DNA of 64,000 nt. It comes from an uncultured Clostridium sp. GTDB lineage: Bacteria; Bacillota; Clostridia; TANB77; CAG-508. The position numbers were made by a program, and so were the translations under genes. The DNA lies in contig USFR01000005.1 in the NCBI GenBank assembly GCA_900553945.1, forward strand, positions 1-64,000, given 5' to 3'. The notes below the pieces were generated by a model. It was not told where the DNA came from, did no database searches, and worked only from the letters and a program-made list of their open reading frames with translations. Within the stretch, counting starts at the first letter, position 1; every line of letters starts with the position of its first letter. Shown in pieces: positions 1 through 9,047 of the stretch.

Positions 1-223
1 CATAACCATTTGAAAGTCTAACTCTGGCAACTTTTCTTAAAGCTGAGTTTGGCTTCTTTGGAGTAACTGTTTTAACAACTGTACATACACCTCTTTTTTG
101 TGGTGATCTGTTGTTTGTAGCTCTATTTTTCTTTGAGTTGTATCCTTTTTGTAAAGCTGGAGCTGTTGATTTTGCTTTAGTTGTTTGTCTTCCTTTTCTT
201 ACTAATTGATTAATTGTTGGCAT
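1..223 (-). CDS. rpsL: 30S ribosomal protein S12, 5' part (cut by window edge)
   Basis: The reverse strand reads [12 protein letters not shown], followed further on by SPQKRGVCT and [17 protein letters not shown], the signature of uS12 in the decoding centre of the small ribosomal subunit. About 74 codons are present; the family is about 123-140 residues, so the C-terminal part lies outside the window. The ATG at 223 is preceded by a GGAGGTG ribosome binding site at about 233-241. The gene is last in a same-strand series after trmFO but is separated from it by a long hairpin, so it probably has its own leader or promoter. The identification rests on direct motif recognition. Confidence 0.97.
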   Translation of the reverse strand, partial: MPTINQLVRKGRQTTKAKSTAPALQKGYNSKKNRATNNRSPQKRGVCTVVKTVTPKKPNSALRKVARVRLSNGY

Positions 224-256
224 ATTTTATTTTTCACCTCCGTTTTTTAAAATTAA

Positions 257-301
257 ATATACGCTAAGGAATACTATTATCTAGTATACATTAGCGTATA
301 T
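257..301 (-). promoter_or_regulatory. Long hairpin between trmFO and rpsL
   Basis: A 10-bp outer stem (ATATACGCTA with TAGCGTATAT) and a 6-bp inner stem (ATACTA with TAGTAT) enclose a 5-nt loop. On the minus strand it lies after the trmFO stop and about 16 nt before the rpsL ribosome binding site. It could terminate trmFO transcription or act in the rpsL leader. The tract after it is only partly T-rich, so I do not decide between these. Confidence 0.5.
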
Positions 302-341
302 CATTGTATCATTTTAATTTACTAAAGTCAATGTTTTTTCT

Positions 342-1652
342 TTATTTTTCCTGGTTTGGTATTTTTCCTTTCATAATACTAATAGCCCTATCAGAAAGTT
401 TTTTATACCTTTCTTGTTTATCCCTAATTTTTTCAGGCAATTTAGGCAAAATTCCAAAGTTAGCATTCATTGGTTGAAACTTCTCATTTGGCGTTGAAAT
501 ATAATCTGTTAAAGCCCCTATCATAGTTTCAACAGGGAATACAATTTTTCCTTTATTTTTCATATATCTAACTGCATTAATCCCCGCAAGTAATCCTGAA
601 GCAATAGATTCCACATATCCCTCAACACCTGTGATTTGACCAGCAAAAAATACATTTTCATTATCTTTCATTTGATACACATTATTCAATATCTGCGGAG
701 AATTAATATATGTATTTCTGTGCATTACACCATATTTAACAAATTCAGCATTCTGTAATCCTGGTATCATTGAAAATACTCTTTTTTGCTCGCCAAATTT
801 TAAATTTGTTTGAAAGCCAACCATATTATATAAACTACCAACTGAATTATCTTGTCTTAATTGAACTAAAGCATATGGTCTTCTACCCGTTCTTGGATCA
901 TCAAATCCGACTGGCTTCAAAGGTCCATATCTCAAAGTATCTATTCCCCTCTTAGCCATTACCTCAACAGGCATACATCCTTCAAAAATTTCTCTTCTTT
1001 CAAAAGAATGTAACTCTACAACTTCCGCATTCACAAGTTCATTCCAAAAATTTTCATATTCTTCCTTATTCATAGGTAAATTAATATAATCCGCCTCACC
1101 TTTTCCATATCTATCACCTATAAAAGCAATATTCATATCTACTGAACTTTTTTCTATAATTGGTGCAGCTGCATCATAAAAATGCAATTCATTATTTCCA
1201 ACAAGTTTTGAAATCTTTTCAAATAAAACATCAGATGTTAAAGGTCCTGTAGCAATAATAGTTACAGTATCATCTGGAATTTCTGTAACCTCTTCTTTTA
1301 TAATTTCAACATTATCTAAATTTTCCATATATTCAGTAACTTTTCTTGAAAACTCTTCTCTATCAACTGCCAAAGCTTGACCTGCAGGTACACTTGTCTC
1401 ATCAGCAATCTTTATTAACAAAGAATCCAACATTCTAAGTTCTTCTTTTAATAATCCACACGCATTAGTTAATAAATTAGATTTAAAAGAATTGCTACAA
1501 ACTATCTCTGCTAAATTCGAATTTGAATGTGCAGGTGAATATTTTGTTGGTTTCATTTCATATAATCTAACATTTATTCCACGTTTTGAAATTTGATAGG
1601 CAGCCTCGCATCCTGAAAGGCCGCCTCCTATAATATTTATGTAATCTTTCAT
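342..1652 (-). CDS. trmFO: Methylenetetrahydrofolate-tRNA-(uracil-5-)-methyltransferase
   Basis: TrmFO is a flavoenzyme that makes ribothymidine at position 54 of tRNA using methylene-THF and FADH2. The protein (about 436 residues, the usual length) starts with the dinucleotide-binding motif INIIGGGLSGCEAA. It also has the family features EIVCSNSFKSN, TGPLTSD, GCMPVEVMAKRG and a C-terminal FAGQITGVEGYVES with a second Gly-rich FAD contact. I prefer the ATG at 1652 over an upstream ATG at 1664 because GAGGAAG lies just ahead of it. The upstream start would overlap the preceding gene's stop codon by one base. The gene is probably co-transcribed with the large coiled-coil gene before it. Confidence 0.95.
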   Translation of the reverse strand: MKDYINIIGGGLSGCEAAYQISKRGINVRLYEMKPTKYSPAHSNSNLAEIVCSNSFKSNLLTNACGLLKEELRMLDSLLIKIADETSVPAGQALAVDREEFSRKVTEYMENLDNVEIIKEEVTEIPDDTVTIIATGPLTSDVLFEKISKLVGNNELHFYDAAAPIIEKSSVDMNIAFIGDRYGKGEADYINLPMNKEEYENFWNELVNAEVVELHSFERREIFEGCMPVEVMAKRGIDTLRYGPLKPVGFDDPRTGRRPYALVQLRQDNSVGSLYNMVGFQTNLKFGEQKRVFSMIPGLQNAEFVKYGVMHRNTYINSPQILNNVYQMKDNENVFFAGQITGVEGYVESIASGLLAGINAVRYMKNKGKIVFPVETMIGALTDYISTPNEKFQPMNANFGILPKLPEKIRDKQERYKKLSDRAISIMKGKIPNQEK

Positions 1653-1663
1653 ATACTTCCTCA

Positions 1664-3649
1664 TTATTTATCTAAATCATCATCTGCTTTATCTACTTTA
1701 GAATCAGCTTCAGTTTTGCTCTTAGCTGTTTTATCATCTTTTACTGTACTTTTTTCTTCGTCTTTTCCAAATGATGTTCTTCCCTCTTTGCTATATTCTT
1801 CAGACACTCTATCTGTCTTAACTCTTGCTTCTAATGAAGCATAAATTTCTGATAATGGTCTAGCATTTGCATTTTTTCCTTTTCCTTGGTTAACTGCAAT
1901 TCCTTTTTCTTTAGCCATTTCTACAATTGCTTTTGATGTCATCCACAATGTTAAATTCATAGCACCATCTTTTGTAACCTCTGGTATATCATTTGCTTTT
2001 GAAAACTCTTCAATTTTTTTATCATCAAAAGAAGTACTTTTTTTATCACCATATTCATCTACTACTTTACTATATTCTTTATTTACAATTTCTCCAATAA
2101 GAGGAATTTCTTTTCCAGCTTTTTTTAATTCATAAGCTTCTTTAACTTTTTCATAAAGAAAATCCATATCTTCTTGAGCCAATTTCTTTTTAGCTTCTTC
2201 ATGATCATCAGCTTTTTCATATTTATCTTTGCTATACTTAGCGTTTTCTTTATTTGCTATCTCTTTTTCATAATCTTTTACTTTTCCAACTTCTAATACT
2301 TTTTTAACTTCTTTTTCTTCTGCTGAGCCTTCTAATAATGGTGTAGCATTACCTATTACAGCACCTTCAGCTCTATCACAAAGTCTAGCAATTCTTCCAT
2401 CTACTTTAGCCCATGATTTTATTTTTCTAATTATCTTCATTAATAATCTTTTAAATGGTCCAATTTTATATGTTGGCATTTCAGGCTCAGTAGTCTCTTT
2501 GCTATCTTTACCATCTTTTTCGCCATCTTTGCCTTTACCTTCTGAATCATCTTTGCTAGGGTCTTTTGTAGGTTCTCCAACCTTAGTAGCATCATCATCT
2601 TTGCCTTTGCTATCTTTTTCCTTTAAAATTTTTTCTAAATCGCTTAATTTTCCAAGTAATTCAGCATGCTCACCTTTTAACTTCTCTAATCTTTCTTTAA
2701 TTTCTTTTATATCGCTCGCAAGATATTTTCCACCATTATTAATAAGAGCATTATTTTCAGCATTAATTTTTCCTTCTAGTTCTTTTATTTTATCTTTTAA
2801 AGCTTTTACTTCTGGTGAATCTTTTTCTGGTTCAGCATCTTTAGTCTCGTCATTTTTCTTTGATGGTTCTTGACCTTCATCGTCTTTTTCTCCACTTTCT
2901 TTTGAGTCTATATCTTTTCCAGTTTGCAAATCATTTAATTTTCCATTTAATTCATCACGTTGAGCTTTTAACTTATCTATTCCGGCTTTAATTTGAGCTA
3001 ATTCTTCTGGAGTATAGTTACCTTCGTTATTTCTAAGAACCCATTCTTCAGAATTAATTTTATTATCCAAGCTACTAATTTGATCTTTTACCGCTTTTAC
3101 TTCTGGTGAATCAATTTCTTCTGGTTTTTTATCATCCTTCTTAGGATCATCTTTATTTTTTTCACCTTTTTCAGGTTCTTCCTTACTCTTATCGTCTTTT
3201 TTCTCTTCATCTTTTTCTGGGTCTTCTTTGCTTTTCCCATCATCCTTAGTTTCCTTAGTAAGAAGATCTCTTAATTCATTTTGTAAGTTATATATTTCTA
3301 TATCAATTTTAGTTCTATTAATTGAACTTGCATCTTTTCTCTCAGCATTAACAACGGCTGATTCTCCTTCTCCTGAAACTTCATAATATGATTGTTTTTC
3401 AGCTTGCAATTTTTCTATTTGTTTTTTTAATTCTTCAATTCTAGCTGATTCTTTGGATTCAATTGCTCCAACAGCAACCTTTACATCATTTTTTATTGTT
3501 TCTTCAATCGGTTCTTTTACAGATTCTTCTATTGGCTCCTTTAAAAGTTCACTCTTTGGTCTAGTAGTTTTGGCTTTACTACTTTTTGTTTTAGTATTTC
3601 TTGTTCTGCTTTTTGCTTTTGTAGCAGCTTTTTGTTTATTTTCTTCCAT
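1664..3649 (-). CDS. Large Lys/Glu-rich coiled-coil protein of unknown function
   Basis: I do not recognise this 661-residue protein. It is extremely charged and has no signal peptide or clear membrane segment. The N-terminus is basic (AATKAKSRTRNTKTKSSKAK). Two related blocks of about 60 residues follow, each opening with DSPEVKA(V/L)KD and ending in a predicted coiled coil plus an NxGxY turn. They are separated by Lys/Asp/Glu/Pro-rich linkers. The C-terminal third is less repetitive and includes AKVDGRIARLCDRAEGAVIGNATPLLEGS, with later helices. Good AGAGGG ribosome binding site at the start; it is followed directly by trmFO. The composition suggests a scaffold, filament or nucleic-acid-associated protein, but that is inference. 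Confidence 0.8.
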   Translation of the reverse strand: MEENKQKAATKAKSRTRNTKTKSSKAKTTRPKSELLKEPIEESVKEPIEETIKNDVKVAVGAIESKESARIEELKKQIEKLQAEKQSYYEVSGEGESAVVNAERKDASSINRTKIDIEIYNLQNELRDLLTKETKDDGKSKEDPEKDEEKKDDKSKEEPEKGEKNKDDPKKDDKKPEEIDSPEVKAVKDQISSLDNKINSEEWVLRNNEGNYTPEELAQIKAGIDKLKAQRDELNGKLNDLQTGKDIDSKESGEKDDEGQEPSKKNDETKDAEPEKDSPEVKALKDKIKELEGKINAENNALINNGGKYLASDIKEIKERLEKLKGEHAELLGKLSDLEKILKEKDSKGKDDDATKVGEPTKDPSKDDSEGKGKDGEKDGKDSKETTEPEMPTYKIGPFKRLLMKIIRKIKSWAKVDGRIARLCDRAEGAVIGNATPLLEGSAEEKEVKKVLEVGKVKDYEKEIANKENAKYSKDKYEKADDHEEAKKKLAQEDMDFLYEKVKEAYELKKAGKEIPLIGEIVNKEYSKVVDEYGDKKSTSFDDKKIEEFSKANDIPEVTKDGAMNLTLWMTSKAIVEMAKEKGIAVNQGKGKNANARPLSEIYASLEARVKTDRVSEEYSKEGRTSFGKDEEKSTVKDDKTAKSKTEADSKVDKADDDLDK

Positions 3650-3735
3650 ACTATTTCCCTCTTTTTTTATATTTTTATTTACGCTCTTTAAACTTCATTA
3701 TTTATTTTATCACACTTGCAAGCTTTTTTCAATAT

Positions 3736-4458
3736 TTATGTTAACTTTACCGATGTATCTAGCGCAAGTTTAATCATATCATTCAATGATTTTTGTCTAT
3801 CTTCTGCAGATAACGAAGCTTTTTTCTTTATAGAATCAACAACTGTAAGCAAACATGCTGCACTCTTTCCAAGCATTTTAGCAGTATAAAACAATGCAAA
3901 AGATTCCATCTCAGCTCCAACAATATTTAAATCAGCAGGGAAACTATTAATTACATTATCTACATTTTCTATATATGGATCAAAGCATTCTGTACACGCA
4001 ATATTTTCCTTTTTAACATTAATATTTTCATCCATAGCAACTTTTTCAATAATTTCATTAAGTTTCTCATCAGCTTTAACAAATTTAACATCTTGATTAT
4101 TATAGTTCTTTGCAAAATTTCCTGGAGTGAAACTACCATCAACCAAAATAGTATCAAGCAAATCAACACTTTCATCATATGCTCCACAAGATCCAACTCT
4201 AATAATCGTTTTTACATCATAAAATTTGTATAATTCATAACAATATATTCCCATACTTGGCATTCCCATTCCAGATGCCATAACAGTAAGTCTTTTTCCT
4301 TTATACATACCTGTATATGCAAATATATTTCTAACTGAATTTACAAGTTCATAACTTTCAAAAAAATTTTCAACAATATATTTAGCTCTCAAAGGATCAC
4401 CCGGCATAATAACTATTTCAGCAATCTCACCTTTTTTAGCTTCATTATGAGCAGTCAT
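3736..4458 (-). CDS. deoD: Purine-nucleoside phosphorylase, DeoD type
   Basis: The enzyme cleaves purine (deoxy)nucleosides with phosphate to the free base and (deoxy)ribose-1-phosphate in purine salvage. At 240 residues it has the normal length of the hexameric DeoD class. Visible motifs are IVIMPGDPLRAKYI near the N-terminus (phosphate binding), VMASGMGMPSMGIY, the central TIIRVGSCGAYD and GAEMESFALF (nucleoside-binding MES segment). A later VVDSI stretch contains the catalytic Asp region. The ATG is preceded by AAAAGGAGATTAAT. It is a single gene between the coiled-coil gene and the divergent DinJ locus. Confidence 0.95.
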   Translation of the reverse strand: MTAHNEAKKGEIAEIVIMPGDPLRAKYIVENFFESYELVNSVRNIFAYTGMYKGKRLTVMASGMGMPSMGIYCYELYKFYDVKTIIRVGSCGAYDESVDLLDTILVDGSFTPGNFAKNYNNQDVKFVKADEKLNEIIEKVAMDENINVKKENIACTECFDPYIENVDNVINSFPADLNIVGAEMESFALFYTAKMLGKSAACLLTVVDSIKKKASLSAEDRQKSLNDMIKLALDTSVKLT

Positions 4459-4649
4459 ATTAATCTCCTTTTAATCTAATAATACAAAAATATTATATCT
4501 ATAAAAATATTTTTTTACAACCCTAAAGAAAAAGTTTATAAAACAATTTATTCAGTATAAGTTAAATAATTATGAAAAATGTCAATTGTATTGACATTGT
4601 GTATACATCTGTGATAAAATACATATAATATAGTATGGAGGTGTTTGAA

Positions 4650-4928
4650 ATGGCTAAAACAGAAAATATTAATATTAGAATAGAACCTGAACTAAAAAAA
4701 GAAGCAGAAGAAACACTTAATTTTCTTGGTTTAACAATGGCTGAAGCCATTAAATTATTTTTAAGACAAGTAACTTTGACTGATAGCATACCTTTTAAAA
4801 TTGAAAAGCCAAAATATAATAAAGAAACTTTATCTGCTATTGATGAAGCTAAAAAAATAACAAAAAATCCAAATAACTATAAATCTTTCGAAAATATCGA
4901 TGAATTAATGGAGGACTTGCATAATTAA
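4650..4928 (+). CDS. RelB/DinJ-family antitoxin
   Basis: A protein of 92 residues starting MAKTENINIRIEPELKKEAEETLNFLGLTMAEAIKLFLRQV. This is the ribbon-helix-helix N-terminus typical of DinJ/RelB antitoxins, which bind their promoter and neutralise a YafQ-type ribonuclease. The C-terminal half (EAKKITKNPNNYKSF..DELMEDLHN) is the usual toxin-wrapping tail. The start at 4650 is chosen because GGAGGTG lies seven bases upstream. The YafQ-like toxin reading frame begins two bases after the stop codon, the classic antitoxin-first order. The antitoxin is intact although the toxin frame is broken. Confidence 0.9.
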   Translation: MAKTENINIRIEPELKKEAEETLNFLGLTMAEAIKLFLRQVTLTDSIPFKIEKPKYNKETLSAIDEAKKITKNPNNYKSFENIDELMEDLHN

Positions 4929-4929
4929 T

Positions 4930-5197
4930 ATGAAATATACTATATATATGACCAATAAATTTAAAAAAGATTATAAAAGGAACAACTTTGATGAAAAAGA
5001 ATTCATAAAAGTTGTTTCTTTACTTGCTGATGGTAAAGAATTACCAGAAAAATATTGTAATCACATATTAGAACCTAGAAGCGAACGGTATTTACGAATG
5101 TCATATAAAACCTGATTGGCTACTGGTCTATACTATAAATAATGATATATTAATTTTAACGTTAACTAGAACAGGAACACACTCAGATCTATTTTAA
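4930..5197 (+). pseudogene. YafQ-family mRNA interferase toxin, frameshifted
   Basis: The first frame encodes MKYTIYMTNKFKKDYKR and LPEKYCNHILEP, then leaves the family pattern and stops at about 5115. The next frame, starting around 5070, continues with EANGIYECHIKPDWLLVYTI and ends with LTRTGTHSDLF, the usual YafQ C-terminus with its catalytic His region. Removing one base near 5065-5070 joins the frames with exactly the family spacing between HxL and ECHIxPDW. One inserted base therefore disrupts the toxin. It may be a real inactivating mutation or a sequencing error; nothing resembling a programmed slippery site is present. Confidence 0.88.
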
Positions 5198-5494
5198 ATC
5201 TAATTATTTCAAATATATTTTATACCTTTATTTTACCACTATCAATTAATGTCCATACTTTTTTATAATAAATACATTGTTAAACCTACATTTTTAGAAA
5301 TTGCATAAAAAACTTACTGCATTTATTTTTTACTCTACTTCATAGTATCGTATAAAATGTAATATTCACTCAATATACTCTCAAAAATTATTAAATATAG
5401 TCCAAATAGTCCAAAAAATCTTTTAATGAAATAAATAATAATTTTATCATCTTAATTGTAAAAAATACATTTATTGAATACTGAATATACATAT
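5198..5494. other. Intergenic stretch with no recognised feature
   Basis: AT-rich spacer between the YafQ remnant and the minus-strand SHOCT gene. I see no ORF with a ribosome binding site, no strong hairpin and no repeat shared with the rest of the window. Confidence 0.5.
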
Positions 5495-5809
5495 TTATCT
5501 ATTTTTAAAATACTCATCAACAATATTATTTGCCTCTACCAATCCAAAGCCTGTCTCTTCTCTCAATGCTTTTATTATTCTTATCTTATCATTCCCATAT
5601 AATTGTATTTTTTGTTCTATATTATAAATATCATTTCTCAAATCAAACTCATCTTGTGCTATTTTTACTTTATTTTCTAAAGATTCATTTTGACTGTTTA
5701 GAATTTTTTGTTTACTTTCTTCAAACTCTTTTTCTGTTATCATTCCATCATTTCTAAGTTTAGATAATCTTTCAAGTTGTTCAATAAAATTATTATTATT
5801 TTGTTCCAT
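5495..5809 (-). CDS. SHOCT-domain protein with an L7/L12-like C-terminal domain
   Basis: From the ATG at 5809 (104 residues) the protein begins MEQNNNNFIEQLERLSKLRNDGMITEKEFEESKQKIL, a textbook SHOCT (short C-terminal-type) helical hairpin. A coiled stretch leads to KIRIIKALREETGFGLVEANNIVDEYF, which resembles the KxxVIKxVRxxTGLGLKEAKxxV core of the ribosomal bL12 C-terminal domain. This start is preceded by AGGGGG ten bases upstream. The frame stays open to a TTG at 5947, so a longer form is possible, but no ribosome binding site is seen there. Both domains are usually interaction modules; the function is unknown. Confidence 0.7.
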   Translation of the reverse strand: MEQNNNNFIEQLERLSKLRNDGMITEKEFEESKQKILNSQNESLENKVKIAQDEFDLRNDIYNIEQKIQLYGNDKIRIIKALREETGFGLVEANNIVDEYFKNR

Positions 5810-6110
5810 AGTCTTTTTTCCCCCTAAATTATTGCTTACTTTATCGTTATTAGTAATTATTGATGTAAGTATTGCATATACATTATTTGCAAAATTCATA
5901 GCATTCATATATTCCATAGAATTTTTTTCTATTTCTGTTTTTATCAAATCTATTGTATATAAAGAATTACTTATTTTTTGTTTAAATCTATAAATTCTTC
6001 CTATAATAAATATCGGAAATGAAAATCACAAAAGTAATTGTCAGTATAATGATAAGCCACTCGCACCATCAAAAGCAAAATGGTTTATTTTTTATTGTCT
6101 ATATATAAAC

Positions 6111-6146
6111 AAAAAGTGAGATAGTTTTAAAAACTACCTCACTTTT
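6111..6146 (-). terminator. Rho-independent terminator after spo0A
   Basis: AAAAGTGAGGTAGTTT pairs with AACTATCTCACTTTT across a short loop, giving a long stem flanked by A and T tracts. It ends transcription of spo0A on the minus strand, 25 bases after the stop codon. Confidence 0.85.
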
Positions 6147-6171
6147 ATCATTAAAAAATCCTTTAAAATCC

Positions 6172-6987
6172 TTACGCACTTTTTATCTCTAATCTTAATT
6201 TATCAGCAATCATCGCTATAAATTCTGAATTCGTAGGCTTTCCTTTATCAGCATTAACAGTATAGCCAAATATATTTTCAGTAGCTTCTATTTTACCTCT
6301 ACCCCAAGCAACTTCAATAGCATGTCTAATAGCCCTTTCAACTCTACTTGAAGTAGTTTTATATTTACGTGCTATCTCTGGATATAACTGTTTAGTAATT
6401 TGATTAATTACATCTATATTATCAACTGCCATCATTATAGCTTCTCTTAAATATTGATATCCCTTTATATGAGCTGGTACTCCCACCTCATGAATAATAT
6501 TTGTAACTAAAGCCTCTAAATTTTCCTCACTCTTTTCTGATTTTGGAATTTGAATGTACTCTGCTTTTGTTTCTTTAACTACAAAGTTAGGTTTTCTATC
6601 TGGTGTTTGATAGTTTTTCAATGACTCTATTCTTTTAATTAATACTTCTATATCGAAAGGTTTTACTACATAATATTGTGCTCCTAAATTAATTGCTTGC
6701 TTTGTAATCTTATCTTGTCCAACTGCAGAAATCATCACACAAAATGGATATTTCTCTAAATTTGTACTATTAAGTTTCTCTAAAACACCTATTCCATCTA
6801 AATGAGGCATTATAACATCTAACAAAGCAACGTCTGGTTGACACTCAACTATTTTTTCAAACGCTTCCTCTCCATCCTTAGCTACTGCTATAACCTCCAT
6901 ATTATCTTTTCTGTCAAAATACTTTTTTAAAGTTGTTGCAAACTCAATGTTATCATCTGCAATTAGAACTGTAATTTTCTCCTTCAC
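6172..6987 (-). CDS. spo0A: Stage 0 sporulation protein A, master response regulator
   Basis: Spo0A receives phosphate through a phosphorelay or orphan kinases and switches on sporulation genes. The 271 residues show an N-terminal receiver domain with the acidic pair in IADDN (residues 11-12), the phosphoacceptor Asp57 in LLDVIMP and a conserved Lys in the VVKPF motif. A variable linker of about 25 residues follows, then the Spo0A-specific DNA-binding domain (about 150-271). That domain contains [24 protein letters not shown] and the recognition region [20 protein letters not shown]. The start codon is GTG with AGGAG eight bases upstream. Together with sigE and spoIIGA it is the main evidence that the organism can form, or descends from, spore formers. 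Confidence 0.97.
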   Translation of the reverse strand: MKEKITVLIADDNIEFATTLKKYFDRKDNMEVIAVAKDGEEAFEKIVECQPDVALLDVIMPHLDGIGVLEKLNSTNLEKYPFCVMISAVGQDKITKQAINLGAQYYVVKPFDIEVLIKRIESLKNYQTPDRKPNFVVKETKAEYIQIPKSEKSEENLEALVTNIIHEVGVPAHIKGYQYLREAIMMAVDNIDVINQITKQLYPEIARKYKTTSSRVERAIRHAIEVAWGRGKIEATENIFGYTVNADKGKPTNSEFIAMIADKLRLEIKSA

Positions 6988-7167
6988 TTTTTTCTCCTTT
7001 CAAATCTAAATACTTAGTCATTTGAATACATGCTCAAAAGTATACTTTTCATTGTTTCTAATTTAATAAGTTGAATTGTAAAATATTTACATTTATTATT
7101 ATAATCGCTTTTCAAACAAATTTCAATAGTTTAAATGAAGTTTTTCTATTTTTTTCCATCGTTTTTT

Positions 7168-7785
7168 CTATTTTACTTCTATATTCCTTTTTCCAATAAT
7201 TTTTACGTCCTCTAAAGTAACTCTATCAGACAATTTGTCCTTTTGTAACTTATAAATGCAATTTTTTTCTCCCTCAACAATAAGTCTTACTTTTTCCGCA
7301 TATTCCAAGTTGGAAATAACTATCCCTCTATTCTTTAAATGATACTTAACCTCTTCAAGCTCTTTATAATCAACAAAAAATTCTGCCTCTAATCCCTCTT
7401 CTTGCTTAATAATTGTTGCACTATCAAGAGCTGTTGTAGTAGCCAATGAATATGCTCTAACCAGTCCTCCAGTTCCAAGTAAAATGCCCCCAAAATATCT
7501 AGTAACAACAACTAAGACATTAGAAATATTTCTACCATTAACAATATTAAGCATTGGTACGCCAGCTGTTCCGGAAGGTTCTCCATCATCACTTGCTTTA
7601 AATACCCCTTCTTCTACAACTTTATAAACAAAACAATTATGCCTTGCATCATGATATTTCTTTCGAATAATATTTAATTTTTTTTCCGCTTCTTCTACAG
7701 ATTCAACATGAAAAACATTGCAAATAAACTTAGACTTCTTTTCTGTAATTTCAGCAGAACAATCTTCTTTTATAGTATAAAACAT
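7168..7785 (-). CDS. yigZ: YigZ/IMPACT-family protein
   Basis: A protein of 205 residues with the UPF0029 N-terminal fold: ITEKKSKFICNVFHVES, then RKKYHDARHNCFVYK, ASDDGEPSGTAGVPML and VVTRYFGGILLGTGGLVRAYS. These are the defining IMPACT motifs, and a short C-terminal domain follows. The family is linked to translation regulation (mammalian IMPACT, E. coli YigZ), but the bacterial biochemistry is poorly defined. The start has GAGAAG upstream. It lies 17 bases after the yhiN-like gene and ends a three-gene operon. Confidence 0.9.
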   Translation of the reverse strand: MFYTIKEDCSAEITEKKSKFICNVFHVESVEEAEKKLNIIRKKYHDARHNCFVYKVVEEGVFKASDDGEPSGTAGVPMLNIVNGRNISNVLVVVTRYFGGILLGTGGLVRAYSLATTTALDSATIIKQEEGLEAEFFVDYKELEEVKYHLKNRGIVISNLEYAEKVRLIVEGEKNCIYKLQKDKLSDRVTLEDVKIIGKRNIEVK

Positions 7786-7802
7786 ATAATCTTCTCACTT
7801 TA

Positions 7803-9047
7803 CTAAAAATGTTTTCCTGCAGTAAAACCAGTAGAATATGCAATTTGCAAATTAAACCCTCCAGTATATGCATCCACGTCTATTATTTCTCCTGCAAAAT
7901 ATAAACCAGAAACAATTTTAGATTCCATAGTTTTAGGATTAATTTCTTTAACACTTATTCCACCAGCTGTAACAATTGCCTCATCAACAGATCTAAATCC
8001 ATCAATCCTAACAACAAAGCATTTTAATATCTTAACTAAATTCATTCTCTCTTCTCTAGTAATCTCATTAACATGCTTTTCAGGATCAATTTTGGATTTA
8101 TCAATAACAACATCAATCATTTTCTTAGGCAACAATTTATCCAATGAATTTTTGAACTGTTTATTCTTCACCTCGGTAAAATCTCTCAAAATTCTTGCAT
8201 CTAATTGTTCAAAAGAAAGTGCTGGCTTTAAATCTATTTTTAAAACAATCTTTCCATTTGAAATCTTTTTGTCAACATCTTTATATCTAAGTAAATGAGC
8301 TGAACCACTTAATATTGTAGGACCACTCACTCCGAAATGTGTAAATAGCATTTCTCCAAAATCTGAATAAATCTTTTTATCTTTCTCAATATCGTATAAC
8401 ATTATTCCAACATTTCTAAGGCTTAATCCTTGCATTTTTGAACATACAGATTTTTCAGCAATCAAAGGAACTAATGATCCTCTAACATCTTTTATTGTAT
8501 GTCCAAGCGCTTTAGCAATTTCATAACCTTCACCGTTTGAACCAGTTAGCGGATAACTTTTGCCTCCTGTTGCTAAAATAATTTTATCAGCATCTATCTT
8601 ACCATTTTCTAATACAACACTTTTAACTCTGCTATCTTCAATCTCAATTCCACAAACTTTAGAATTTAACTTAACATCTACTCCAGCTTTTTTTGTTTCT
8701 CTCTCAAGTGCCATTCTAACATCTTCAGCTCTATCACTAGTTGGAAAATATCTATTACCACGTTCTTCTTTAACAGACACTCCTTTTTTTTTCAAAAGCT
8801 CAATAATATCTTTATTATCAAAATTTTCAAAAGCACTATATAAAAATCTACCGTTTCCAGGAATATTGTTTATAAAATCATCAATATTCAAACTACTTGT
8901 AATATTGCATCTACCTTTTCCAGTAATTAAAATCTTTTTTCCTAAAATATTATTCTTTTCTAATAAAACAACTTTATCACCTGATTTTGCTGCGCTAATC
9001 GCAGACATCATTCCAGCAGGTCCACCACCAATAACTACAACTTTCAT
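7803..9047 (-). CDS. BaiN/YhiN (HI0933)-family NAD(P)/FAD-dependent oxidoreductase
   Basis: A 414-residue flavoprotein beginning MKVVVIGGGPAGMMSAISAAKSG (Rossmann FAD-binding motif). ILGKKILITGKGRCNIT and GNGRFLYSAF are specific to the HI0933/YhiN family, and the C-terminus is GLYFAGEIIDVDAYTGGFNLQIAYSTG (second FAD contact). Members are widespread; some clostridial relatives reduce bile-acid intermediates, but most have no assigned substrate and I assign none here. Its ATG overlaps the stop of the preceding ynbB-like gene by one base, implying translational coupling. Confidence 0.93.
   Translation of the reverse strand: MKVVVIGGGPAGMMSAISAAKSGDKVVLLEKNNILGKKILITGKGRCNITSSLNIDDFINNIPGNGRFLYSAFENFDNKDIIELLKKKGVSVKEERGNRYFPTSDRAEDVRMALERETKKAGVDVKLNSKVCGIEIEDSRVKSVVLENGKIDADKIILATGGKSYPLTGSNGEGYEIAKALGHTIKDVRGSLVPLIAEKSVCSKMQGLSLRNVGIMLYDIEKDKKIYSDFGEMLFTHFGVSGPTILSGSAHLLRYKDVDKKISNGKIVLKIDLKPALSFEQLDARILRDFTEVKNKQFKNSLDKLLPKKMIDVVIDKSKIDPEKHVNEITREERMNLVKILKCFVVRIDGFRSVDEAIVTAGGISVKEINPKTMESKIVSGLYFAGEIIDVDAYTGGFNLQIAYSTGFTAGKHF

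Noticed and set aside
2499..2873. Plus-strand Ser/Leu-rich ORF opposite the coiled-coil gene
   Set aside because: A mirror of the Lys/Glu-rich gene on the other strand, with no ribosome binding site.
5070..5120. Programmed frameshift in yafQ
   Set aside because: No slippery heptamer or downstream structure was seen near the shift; a simple indel is more likely.
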